Below, in pieces: positions 33,413 through 43,770 of a stretch of DNA of 64,000 bases. Position numbers and translations under genes: made by a program. How positions within the stretch are numbered: the stretch's first letter is position 1; each line of letters opens with the position of its first letter. The notes under the pieces were generated by a model that saw only the letters and a program-made list of their open reading frames with translations, made no database searches and had not been told where the DNA came from. The stretch is from Cephalotus follicularis (Eukaryota > Streptophyta > Magnoliopsida > Oxalidales > Cephalotaceae): assembly GCA_001972305.1 (NCBI GenBank), contig BDDD01003358.1, positions 62,001 to 126,000 of the forward strand, read 5' to 3'.

Positions 33413-34968
33413 ATTAAATGGAATGTAACACTTTGGTTCATGAATGGATGTTAATCTCTAAATTGGTTAGTAAGCTGTTGTTAGTTCCATAATAAGCTAC
33501 TGAATCCCTTGTGGATATACAAACACATCTCCTGTCCACTTAAGAGATAATGGATTGATATAATTGATAAGTGCATAAGATGAGGTAAAAGGGAGTTGAT
33601 ATAAAGTTTAATGCACTAATGGCTTAAACTACTGATTGGAATGGCTATAAGTGTTTACTGAATCTACTGTTACTGTTGCATGTATCCACAAACATACATG
33701 TTTAGATTGTAACCTGCTGGATTGAAGATTAGTTGGAAAAAGGCTTGGAAGCTTTAAAGAGAAAGATCACACAATTGATCTTGGGATAGCAAATTGAGTT
33801 AGGGGTAGTGTTATGTTTTGGAAGATATGTCCATGCATTTCATGTATGTTAATTTATACTTGCATTGAATTGATTTGGCATTGAAATTGCACTACATATA
33901 CACTGTCTATCTGCATTTCTGGGCAAAAACAGTCGACTGTTATTGAAAACAGTCGACTACTCAATTGATACAGTCGACTGGCAACACCCAGCAGTCGACT
34001 ACTCAACCCAACATCCGACTGGTTCTTGAGGGCAGTCGACTGTTCTGGGCAGAAATTGCATAATAATTGATTGAATCGCTACTGTTTTGCATTGCTATTG
34101 ATTTGTATATATTACCATCTTATAGTATGCACTGTTCATGTTATTTAACATCGTTATTACTGATATTTCAATGATCGAACAAACTATGTGCCATATGCAC
34201 AAATTATGGTTTAAACATCATTTCAAATGAAAAACTTTGATTTACAAAACAACTGTCTAGATTATTGTTACTGCATATACTACTTATGTTAGTATAGACT
34301 ACTGGTGCTATTAATACCACTACTACTGATAGTTTAAAGATTGAAACTATGTATGGGACTTGTTCCCAAAATCTATGATATTTACTATCATTTTCAAAAG
34401 AAAGTTTATTGTTAAAAGAAACTACTGAATTTCCTCGTACATGAGAGGTACTTACTGTTTTGTTTCCTCATCCGGAAACCACTACTGTACTGATATCGTT
34501 TCCTCACATGAGATGTACGATTACTGAACTGATATATGTTTCTAAAGAAAACACCTCGATATTGCATATTAAGTATATATGTAATATTACTACTGATTGT
34601 ACTGATTGAATTGATTGTCTATGCTTACAGCCGTAGTTGAGTGATGGAGGATATCACTGACTATGGATGTGATTCTGGGTGCCAGGAGTTGGCCAGAGTA
34701 TCACCCCACTGTCTGCAATTTGCGGAGATTACTGTTAAACTACCCGCCAACGCCGGTAGTAAATGTTACCTTTTCTATCATCCTCGGTGTATAGGGTGAT
34801 AGTTAGGTGGTGCATAGTTGGTGCTAGGAGTTAGCGACATGTGACACCCAAACCACTGATTGAATTTATTGTACCCTTGTGCGGTATTTTTGCATATGAA
34901 CTGTTTATGGCCATTTGGCATGATTGCTCTTATATTGGCCCATTCAAATGTTATTTTTATATAAACTG
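33413..34968 (+). repeat. G2 internal LTR fragment
   Basis: 1556 bp collinear with 22027-23582 of the 5' LTR. It includes the second palindrome cluster (33930-34043) but neither LTR end, and is joined abruptly to integrase on the left and chromodomain on the right. Confidence 0.9.
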
Positions 34969-34971
34969 ACG

Positions 34972-35118
34972 AGGATAGTGGATCGCACAGAAAAGGTTCT
35001 AAAGAACAAGACCATTCCTATGGTCAAAGTGTTGTGGCATTTTCACGGAGCGGAGGAGGCTACGTAGGAACGTGAGGAAGAAATGAGGGAGACATTTCCC
35101 CACCTTTTTGAAATGTAA
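34972..35118 (+). pseudogene. G2 end of pol with chromodomain-like segment
   Basis: Forty-eight codons, beginning RIVDRTEKVLKNKTIPMVK and ending FPHLFEM before TAA at 35116. The series VKVLW, then EEAT, then an E-rich helix, matches the C-terminal chromodomain of plant chromoviruses, which targets integration to particular chromatin. One TAG near 35069 stands where tryptophan is usual. The domain's 5' part and the rest of the integrase C-terminus are missing because an LTR fragment precedes it directly. Confidence 0.78.
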
Positions 35119-35149
35119 TGTAAGGGCTAAATTCGAGGACGAATTTTCT

Positions 35150-35160
35150 TTAAGGAGGGA
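35150..35160 (+). other. G2 polypurine tract
   Basis: ttaaggaggga next to the 3' LTR, preceded by the phrase attcgaggacgaatttt found at this place in many plant chromoviruses. Confidence 0.75.
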
Positions 35161-37926
35161 GCCGCAAATTCAATTCGTGTACATTGTAATAATGACTAAT
35201 AAAAATGTACACTTATTTGAATTTAATGTTCAATTATTACAATTTGTGATTGGTAATTTCTTGGGATGAATTGGGATGCTATTTGGTGGAGATCCAACTT
35301 AAGAAACCCTAAATTAAACCTTGACAGCCGACTACCACATGGGAGGGAGTCGACTGCCTTGGTTATGAAGGGGCAGCCGACTGTCACAGGGGAACAGTCC
35401 ACTGCCTGAGGCGTATGGTAGACAGTCGACTGGCCAGTGCATCCAGTCGACTGGAAATTCGACAGAACAGGTGTCTGTGCAAGTGTGTAACAGGGCAGTG
35501 GCGTGGCATGCAAGAGGACAGGTGTCGTGGGCATGCACCAGCTGCCATGACATGCAAAGAGAACCCTTGCATGTGCTCTGCATCTTGCAGACCTGCAACC
35601 TGCAAGAAACAAAGGATGAATGGTGAGAAAGAGGTGCATGTGAGTAAGAAGAAAAGTGTGAGAAAAGTGGAGTAAATGAACCTGGCGAATTCTAAACTCC
35701 TAAGACCTCTATATCATCTGAATATGAGCTGAGAAAGAGTGTTAGAAACATTAGAGATTGAAGGAATTGCTGGAAATTGATTGAAAGCTTACATTGGAGG
35801 GTTTGGAGTAGAACTCAAGGAAGAAGGAACTTGGAATCCTTGGACTCCTCCTGGTAAGTTCGAATTCGAACTCCCTGTGTTGATGTAATATGACAATAAG
35901 GTCTAGGAGAATGCTTAATCTTCTGTTATTATGGTTGGTTAGTATCTTCTAGGATTATGGAAATTAAATGGAATGTAACACTTTTGTTCATGAATGGATG
36001 TTAATCTCTAAATTTGTTAGTAAGCTGTTGTTAGTTCCATAATAAGCTACTGAATCCCTTATGGATATACAAACACATCTACTGTCCACTTAAGAGATAA
36101 TGGATTGATATAATTGATAAGTGCATAAGATGTGGTAAAAGGGAGTTGATATAAAGTTTAATGCACTAATGACTTAAACTACTGATTGGAATGGCTATAA
36201 GTGTTTACCGAATCTACTGTTACCGTTGCATGTATCCATAAACATGCATGTTTAGATTTTAACCTGCTGGATTGAAGATTAGTTGGAAAAAGGCTTGGAA
36301 GCTTTAAAGAGAAAGATCACACAATTGATCTTGGGATAGCAAATTGAGGTAGGGGTAGTGTTATGTTTTGGAAGATATTTCCATGCATTTCATGTATGTT
36401 AATTTCTACTTGCATTGAACTGATTTGGCATTGAAATTGCACTACATATACACTGCCTGCCTACATTTCTGGGCAAAACCAGTCGACTGTTATTGAAAAC
36501 AGCCGACTACTCAATTGATACAGTCGACTGGCAACACCCAGCAGTCGACTACTCAACCCAACAACCGACTGGTTCTTGAGGGCAGTCGACTGTTCTGGGC
36601 AGAAATTGCATAATAATTGATTGAATCGCTACTGTTTTGCATTGCTATTGATTTGTATATATTACCATCATATAGTATTCACTGTTGATGTTATTTAACA
36701 TCGTTATTACTGATATTTCAATGATTGAACGAACTATGTGTCATGTGCACAAATTATGGTTTAAACATCATTTCAAATGAAAAACTTTGATTTACAAAAC
36801 CACTGTCTAGATTATTGTTACTGCGTATACTACTTATGTTAGTATAGACTTCTGGTGCTATTAATACCACTACTACTGATAGTTTAACGATTGAAACTAT
36901 GTATGGGAAATGTACCCAAAATCTATGATATTTACTATCATTTTCAAAAGAAAGTTTATTGTTAAAAGAAACTACTGAATTTCCTCCTACATGAGAGGTA
37001 CTTACTGTTTTGTTTCCTCATCCGGAAACCACTACTGTACTAATATCGTTTCCTCACATGAGATGTACGATTACTGAACTGATATATGTTTCTAAAGAAA
37101 ACACCTCGATATTGCATATTAAGTATATATGTAATATTACTACTGATTGTACTGATTGAATTGATTGTCTATGCTTACAGCCGTAGTTGAGTGATGGAGG
37201 ATATCACTGACTATGGATGTGATTCTGGGTGCCAGGAGTTGGCCAGAGTATCACCCCACTGTCTGTAATTGCAGAGATTACTGTTAAACTACCCGCCAAC
37301 GCCGGTAGTAAATGTTACCTTTTCTATCACCCTTGGTGTATAGGGTGATAGTTAGGTGGTGCACAGTTGGTGCTAGGAGTTAGCGACATGTGACACCCAA
37401 ACCACTGATTGAATTGATTGTACCCTTGTGCGGTATTTTTGCATATGAACTGTTTATGGCCATTTGGCATGATTGCTCTTATATTGGCCCATTCAAATGT
37501 TATTTTTATATAAACTGTCATACATAATGCATTCATATATTCCTTAGCATACATTATCTTCCTACTTAGCCAAGTGAGGACAACGGCTAACCCCTACAAT
37601 TATAGATTTAGCAAGGACGTTCGGAGCTTACTGTTGAAGCTGGAGAGCTTCTTTTATCGTTTTAAGGTTGTTATTTCTTTTGATGTATTGTAATGAACGA
37701 ACGAATCATACCTCGTTTCTTGTTGTATTCCTTATGTTAAGGATAATTTTGACTTGTACCCGCACGTAGTATGGGATGCGTGCGGATGGTTGTAATTTAT
37801 ATTCCGGCTTATTGACTGCTTCCGCATATTGTTATATACTGTTGAATGAAATGCTGGAATGTATGTTTAATACTGATATCACCATATATGCTTGTCAATG
37901 ATGGATTGAAATAACGGGGTGTGACA
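35161..37926 (+). repeat. G2 3' LTR
   Basis: Collinear with the 5' LTR from its ninth base. The first eight bases, TGTAATAA, are missing or replaced. Palindrome clusters at 35323-35454 and 36480-36593; candidate intron 35854-37605; U5 hairpin 37760-37785 with a perfect 7-bp stem. Ends CGGGGTGTGACA. Confidence 0.92.
37760..37785 (+). other. U5 hairpin, G2 3' LTR
   Basis: Perfect stem CCGCACG/CGTGCGG around TAGTATGGGATG; the reference copy for this structure. Confidence 0.75.
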
Positions 37927-38053
37927 ACACACACACCAATTAAAGCAGAAAACACAAAATAAAGCAAACCATTTTTTTTGTTTTTGAATTTAAATTAAAT
38001 CTAAACTGAATACTACGAATCAGTTAAATAAATTTAAACCAATTTAAAACGTT
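37927..38053 (-). other. A2 untranslated leader, right part
   Basis: AT-rich and non-coding, between the G2 TSD and the A2 PBS; resembles the A1 leader at 1030-1090. Confidence 0.8.
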
Positions 38054-38071
38054 TCCCCGGCAACGGCGCCA
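38054..38071 (-). other. A2 primer-binding site, tRNA-Asp
   Basis: Plus strand tccccggcaacggcgcca, an exact match to the 3' end of plant tRNA-Asp; 6 bp from the LTR. Confidence 0.93.
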
Positions 38072-38077
38072 AAAACT

Positions 38078-39637
38078 TGTTCACTGGAAAAGAATGTTTT
38101 AAAATTTATAGCCGCAAGTGCACGGATCATGCAGTAACGGGTCGAACGCAGGGAAACGTTAAACTAGTTGTAATTTATCCAACCTAGGAGAAGTATACCA
38201 AATTTAAGAAAAACTATCAAAAAACACTCCTAATTATGCAAAAATAATAAAACAATTGAAATGAAGCAGGAAATAAAATAAATAAAATAACAGACTAAAA
38301 TAAAATAAATAAAATAACAGACTAAAATAAAATAACCGAAAATAACACGTGCAAATTAAAACTAATTAAAGCAATAAATAAAACTAAAGAAAATATATAA
38401 TAGAATATCGGTTTGAGGGTATAGAAACTCACCATAGATTGTATTGAACAATTCACTTTAATTAAACGATCATACCTTGATAACCAATAGCAGCTAGGTC
38501 GATACGGAGTGCGACTGTGATGACAAATCGTATGAGTAGTCATGCTAGGTCTATACGGAGTGTGGATTTTAATCAGAGAAATCGTATGAGTAGTCATGCT
38601 AGGTCTATACGGAGTGTGTTCGGCGTGACAAACCGTATAAGTAGACTCCATTGATCGCATTAAACGCCATTTATTCACCAGCTTTCAACTTCACTGACAA
38701 GATGTTTGTGGATTTTAATGAGACAGACAAAGTGTGTGTGAAGGTAGAAAATTGAAGAATAAATAAAATATTCAAGGATTTTTATTGATGGAATTGAAAC
38801 AATAACAATCTAGGTTTTGTTCTAACCAAAAAACCTTAAGAAACTAGCTACAAAACATTAAGAAAATAAAACTTAAAAGAAAAGGAGGGAGGTGGCTGCT
38901 TCTTGTTTTTCTGCCTTCTTACATTATATATACTGCCCACTAAAAACCTAAACCTAATGCAATAAAGCCAGAAAATTTATTTTTTTCTCTTTCTTTGGCG
39001 CGTGGAAAATTGCTTCATTGCATTGGTATGGTGCACATGTTGGACATCTTCTGATTGGTTGCTGATGCAATGCATGGGCTTTGGTGTTGAAGACTGCATG
39101 CATGGAATGGACACATAGGCGCACAGGTGCTGAAGACTCTGGATTGCATGCCTGGAGGCGTGTATGGCGCATGCATGGGCTTTGTATGTTGATGGCGTGG
39201 ACTCGTTGGAATTCATTGAAGATAATGGCGTAGAAATTGCATGAATTGGTATGATGATGTCATGCTTATGCAAGTCATGGGCTCCATATATTTCAACATT
39301 TTTTTTCTTGCAATATTTTTTTTATCGGAGCTTCAGAATGAATCAGCCCAAGAACTAAAAGTGTTCCAAATAATTCTACGAACAAAATGAGTCCAATATT
39401 CAATATCTTCTAAGCCTTAAATTTTGACTTATCTCGCTTAAGTGGTTGCACTTCTTAACCGATCGTTGACTTCAAACCACTTTAACTTGAAAAGTAGCGT
39501 TTTAGCATCATTTTCTCTTATTCAGCAATAATAGACATAATACCTGAAAATCAAATAAACACAACCACAGTAGCCTATTCCAAGCATAAAAATATCACAA
39601 ATAGATTATTAAAAATAACACATTTTTATGCTAAACA
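38078..39637 (-). repeat. A2 5' LTR
   Basis: 1560 bp. Element strand starts TGTTTAGCAT and ends TGAACA. Carries a triplicated phrase around catgctaggtctatacgg (about 38480-38640), a TATA-like site (tatataatg, about 38922-38934) and, upstream of that, a segment rich in TGCATG. The A1 GACGTC array is absent here. Confidence 0.92.
39060..39265 (-). promoter_or_regulatory. Cluster of TGCATG/CATGCA (RY-type) motifs
   Basis: At least six copies of tgcatg or gcatgca in about 200 bp, upstream of the A2 TATA-like site. CATGCA is the RY element bound by plant B3 factors of the ABI3/FUS3/LEC2 type; a role here is inferred. Confidence 0.5.
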
Positions 39638-40072
39638 CTCATCATCTCGCTGACGTTAGGTTCGTTAGTGCCTTTATTGAGAAAACCTTATTTCCCAGGC
39701 GCTGTCTAAAACCTTGCTTGATCTCCTCGCTAGAGGAGTGCCTAATTGAGATTCCATCTCAGATTGGGATCCTTTCCCAATTATGTCTTTAAAGGTTCCA
39801 ACCTCTAATTCCTTATCGTCCTGTGGGTTTTCACGTGATCATAACTCACTTAGTTATACCATACTCCCACTGCTTCTTGCAATCAGGCATTGATATTAGT
39901 TCGCTAGGATGGTAGAAATAATATCCTAAGCACTTCTTAGAATATTCCACAAACCGGCAACGTCTCGATCTTGCCTCCAGCTTAGAAGGCTTCCACCTTC
40001 TTATATAAGTTGGACAGCATTTAACCAACCGATGGTTTAGGCTAGGTTCCCTCCATGTATGATCTCCTTGAT
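39638..40072 (-). pseudogene. C2 copia integrase C-terminal part, decayed
   Basis: Minus-strand homologue of C1 8100-8510. CPTYIRRW, KLEARSRRCRFVEY and LGYYFYHPSE match the C1 stretch after its integrase core. Left of about 39840 the match continues, broken, to the linker before RT, ending at the A2 insertion (TSD ctcat at 39638-39642). The longest open stretch is 60 codons. On the right it is cut at 40072 by G3 and resumes at 49222. Confidence 0.82.
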
Positions 40073-41523
40073 TGTAACGCCCTGAATTTCATAAATAATT
40101 ATTATGAAATTGGTGCGTGTACAGTCGTGATAAAACCGACAGAGGCCCGGAGTAATAAAAAAGGCATTACCCACTGAATCCATATTTATGTTGGCCAAAA
40201 CGGCTAATAAAGCCTATTTTTAACTCATGACAATAAAGACCAAATGTTCGCAATATTATTTTGATTATTTTGGTAGTTGTTCGGATAATTTATGTCGTGA
40301 TTCGCGGAAAAATCGGGACCCAGACCTTAATATTTTACCAAAAAATACTAAGGAGGAAGCAATGTTATAAAGGAGGGAGAGGGAGACACGGGCACATCAC
40401 GCATGCGTGCAAGAAAGGAGACAGCTGGCGCACAAAGTGCCCGCACCAGAGAGAGAGAAAGAAAGATCAGGAGAGAAACCGAGAGAGAGAAGGAGAGAGG
40501 ACGTCGGAGCCAGTTACCGGACCGGGAGAGGACGGTAAGCAACCCAGGCATTCCACCGACCGGTAACCTCTTCCCCTTCTTGTTTTCTCTTCTTTTTCTT
40601 CTTCTCCCCGCCACTGTGAGCGCTTCTGCCGGGCATTTTCTAACGCCGTTAGCATCACAGATGGGGTGGGTTTTGCCATTTTGACAACCGGTGAGGCGTG
40701 ATTCGGTCAGAACCGGCCGGAATCACTAGGCTGAGTCAACTCACTTTTGGCACCGAGTCTCGGCAAGTCACGGGCATGGATGTGTATAACTGGTGAATGT
40801 GGGGTGTTTTTGGGTGGTGCTCAGACCTGTTGAGGTCCGGCGAGTTGACTCAGAGAGTCACAACTCGCTGCTGGCCGTGGCGCGGCGTTTGACGCTGATT
40901 CACGGTGAGTTTTGAGTGGTTCTATGTAGACCGTTCGATGTGGAACCCGTTTATAAGTGTTTCATAAGCTGGATGAGTTGGCCGGAATCCTGTCGGCATT
41001 TCGGCGACGGCAATGTTTTGTGTGTCGAGCATAACAGAAATGTGTTGTATGTGCAGTGTGTGAGTGGCAATTGGATTTGGCAGTGAGGAACTGATCAATC
41101 AACAAGAACCAGGTTCGGTTCAACAGTTTCTGGGAAAGGTTCGGCAATTGAACCTGGGGCTCGACTGTGCTGCTGCTACTGTGATTCCTATCTTTGAATC
41201 AGAGGTAGGGGAAGCTATACATGCAAGTTTGGGTTCAATAATATTGTAATTCCATTGATGAAATGCATGGTTTGCGGATTGTGAGTTGTGTGACTGTGTT
41301 AGGGTTACTATGAGTAGTTAACCTGTTATGCATATCGTGTCGTAGAATGATTATGGAATGTGGATTATGGATTGTGTGACTGTGTTAGAGTTGCTATGAA
41401 TAGTTAACCCGTCATGCATATTTTGTTTTACAATGATTGTAGATCGGATTGCATGTGTTGTATGCTTGAACTCTATTGGTTTTGAGACGTGTTGAATGAA
41501 CCGTGTTTTGGTTCGCTTAACCA

Positions 41524-41768
41524 TCAACGCTTAGGAAAGAAGCGTCGACGCTATGGATTGTTATACGGAGAATGAATCCTAATTTGCGATAAACGTCGAC
41601 GCTTACAGAAAACGTCGACGCCATGATTCGTTGTATGTGAGAATGGACACGTGTGCCGTTGACGCCTGAGGTTCCTACCTCAGAGCATCCATTCCAAAGG
41701 GATGAGGCGTCGACGCATGAAGCTTCTAGTTGAAAGCGTTGAGACTAAGAGTTAAGCGGCGACGCTTA
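41524..41768 (+). repeat. GCGTCGACGC cluster in G3 5' LTR
   Basis: About seven copies of cgtcgacg and degenerate forms in 245 bp. The 3' LTR counterpart (47415-47664) is more degraded. Confidence 0.8.
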
Positions 41769-42260
41769 AGTGAGTGGGTTGAACATTAATGCCTATATGG
41801 TACATGTTGATGCGAATAGAGCTCGTTTGCATTCTGAGCATATGTTTGCATTGCATACTGTTATGGATTGAAATGTATATAATTGCTAAAGTGTTTAACA
41901 TTTTTGACAATGAGATTACGGTTTTGTTATAACCAATATTTTGTATGAAATGTTATGTTTCAAAGATTGAAACGAGATTTAAAGGATTGATACATATTTT
42001 GAGTAAATATGTTTTGGGCCAGTACTTGATTTTATGTAAACTATTTGATGACTGTTTTGGAAAGGACTTTTTTGTATACATCTATATGTATGGATATAAT
42101 TTCAAGCGTTTATGAAAATATAGACTACTTGAAACATAATTGACTGGATTGTTTGATTGTTGAGCTTTCCTAGAATCACGGGACGGTTAGCCATGTGCTT
42201 TCCCAGCTCGGGGCCGGTTAGCATCATTGATTGATGGATTGTGATGGGAATTCTGCATTA

Positions 42261-42623
42261 GTTACTAAACACGGAATGGAAGTAACTAGGAATTTCACAT
42301 GTGTTGGTTGCTAAACATTTTGTGGAAGCAGTTAGGGTTTCCCATACGATGGTCACTAAACGCAGAGCGGAAGTAACTGGGCTACTAAACGTAGAGTGGA
42401 AGTAGTCGGGGACTCCCACCTTCGGCAGTTACTAAACGCAGAGCGGAAGTAACTGGGTTACTAAACATAGAGTGGAAGTAACCGGGTGCTAAACACATAG
42501 TGGAAGCATCTCTGGAGTGACTGATTGATTGTTGTGGAAGTTACTAAACGCAGAGCGGAAGTAACCGGGTTGCTAAACACAGATTGGAAGTGACCAGGTG
42601 CTAAACACAGAGTGGAAGCATCC
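42261..42623 (+). repeat. About 30-bp imperfect tandem repeat in G3 5' LTR
   Basis: Roughly ten units of the type ttactaaacgcagagcgg plus aagtaaccggg. The 3' LTR counterpart is 48155-48518. Confidence 0.85.
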
Positions 42624-43143
42624 CCGCATAGAGTGTTGTCCGCGGTGACATGATTGATTGACCGCATTGGTTTGTTTGTCTGTTGTGACATGTTTTACCG
42701 GATTGTTGGCCCACTGAGGCATAACTGATGGTTTGTTCGGTCCTTTGAGGACATGATTGTGACTGGTCCGCTGAGGACATGACCATGATTGTGTTGTTGT
42801 AGCCCTAACAGGTTGCACCTGTACTGTGAATATGTATATATAGATACATATATGTCTATACTGTTATATATACCGTACTGCATGACTGTGCATTCATACA
42901 TGAATTATCATTTAAACCGAACTGTATTTATACTTAGCCGAGTGAGGATATAGGCTAACCCCCTACAATTTCAGGTTGATGCAGCGGATTGTTACCGTTG
43001 AGCTCCGTGGAGCGAATGGAGTTTTATGTTGTTTTTACTTTCATGAAACGTTAATGGATCATTGTAATAAATGAATCGATGTATTGATGAATATTGTTCA
43101 CGCTCCGTTTGTGGGCATTTAACTTTGATGATGTTTATTGTTG

Positions 43144-43169
43144 TAGCATGTAGTATGGGATGCATGTTA
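43144..43169 (+). other. U5 hairpin, G3 5' LTR
   Basis: Stem TAGCATG/CATGTTA (one G-U pair) around the same loop TAGTATGGGATG as in G2. The 3' LTR copy is at 49053-49078. Confidence 0.7.
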
Positions 43170-43316
43170 AGTTTTAATTCGGCTTATATTTAAATGCTTC
43201 CGCATGTTGTTAATGGCTATGGGAAGTTTTAAATTTATGGTAAATTGCATAAGACGGATTTATATGTTGATTGCCACCACTATATATGTTGGTTGTGAAA
43301 CGGGGTGTGACAACAG

Positions 43317-43328
43317 TGGTATCAGAGC
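43317..43328 (+). other. G3 primer-binding site, initiator tRNA-Met
   Basis: TGGTATCAGAGC, 4 bp after the LTR end. Confidence 0.93.
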
Positions 43329-43422
43329 ATATATCCATTTATATGCTTAGTTGGGATACTATCCTCGGCTAACAATTGTTTCCTCGAGATGACTAATGAC
43401 ATCTTTCCTTAAAGGAAACGAA

Positions 43423-43770
43423 ATGGACGGAGGGAGAAGACGTGGAAGGCTTTGAGCCGCTAATGGAAATGTTTCGGAGGAAGTAAATGACAGAACGGAC
43501 CTATGAGCCGTGTACCGGATTACTTCCAGCAACGGATGGCTGCGAATGCTGCAAACATGGAATACATGCGTCGATTGTATGCTCAAAGCTCACCCACAGC
43601 ACATGGCTCCTAGGCATGGTGCACGTGATGATGGAAATCAGTTTGGAAGGAATAGTGACAGATTCATGAAGCATAATCATTCTTGTTTCAAGGGGGAGAC
43701 TTGATGCGACCATTGCTGAAAGATAGCTACAAGATCTGGAGAAGATCTTTATTGTTACGGATTGCACGGA
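43423..43770 (+). pseudogene. G3 gag remnant
   Basis: Starts MDGGRRRGRL at 43423 and hits TGA after ten codons. Shifted frames then give QQRMAANAANMEYMRRLYAQ, GRNSDRFMKHNHSCF and a piece matching the DLEKIF segment of G2 gag. This covers only the N-terminal third of Gag. Zinc knuckles, protease and RT are absent. The position right after the PBS and the collinearity with G1/G2 gag make the assignment secure despite at least three frame changes or stops. Confidence 0.82.

Larger units (their letters stand above)
21218..37926 (+). mobile_element. G2: rearranged Ty3/gypsy (Tekay/Del-like) retrotransposon
   Basis: Lies between acgca (21213-21217) and acaca (37927-37931), a TSD with one transition. 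Layout: 5' LTR; PBS; gag-PR-RT-RH-IN copy 1 (24094-27773); last 83 bp of an LTR; PBS; gag-to-IN copy 2 (27959-31795); an RT-RH-IN segment (31796-33412); an LTR fragment (33413-34968); the end of pol (34972-35118); PPT; 3' LTR. A standard element would have one coding copy, so at least three templates of one family are joined here. LTRs differ by about 1-2% in the first 215 bp. Confidence 0.9.
17651..39637 (-). mobile_element. A2: Athila-like Ty3/gypsy retrotransposon with internal deletion
   Basis: Reading leftwards: 5' LTR (39637-38078), tRNA-Asp PBS, leader interrupted by G2, gag-protease frame (20756-18171), then a truncated 3' LTR (18170-17651). RT, RNase H and integrase are missing. Flanks ctcgt (17646-17650) and ctcat (39638-39642) form a TSD with one transition, and rejoining them restores C2 coding collinearity. 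Without G2 it is only about 5.3 kb. Confidence 0.88.
40535..42974 (+). other. Candidate leader intron in G3 5' LTR
   Basis: Donor ACGGTAAGCA (GT at 40535). Acceptor block GGCTAACCCCCTACAATTTCAG ends at 42974. In the 3' LTR the donor is lost (ACGGCGAGCA near 46378), while CAG is kept after a 15-base insertion near 48870. Confidence 0.45.
40073..43312 (+). repeat. G3 5' LTR
   Basis: TGTAACGCCCTG...CGGGGTGTGACA. Order of recognisable parts: purine-rich leader (40370-40510), CT-rich stretch (40560-40612), GAGTC/GACTC-rich block (40730-40880), GTCGACGC cluster (41524-41768), ~30-bp tandem repeats (42261-42623), acceptor block (42940-42974), U5 hairpin. No recognisable gene. Confidence 0.92.

Noticed and set aside
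35223-35639. 138-codon minus-strand frame in the G2 3' LTR, Cys/Val/Asp-rich
   Set aside because: Its VDC repeats are translations of the CAGTCGACTG motif; the sister LTR is interrupted.
42461-42901. Minus-strand frames in the G3 LTR with repeated NQ, TT and SLPLCV phrases
   Set aside because: Translations of the 30-bp tandem repeat; no independent support.
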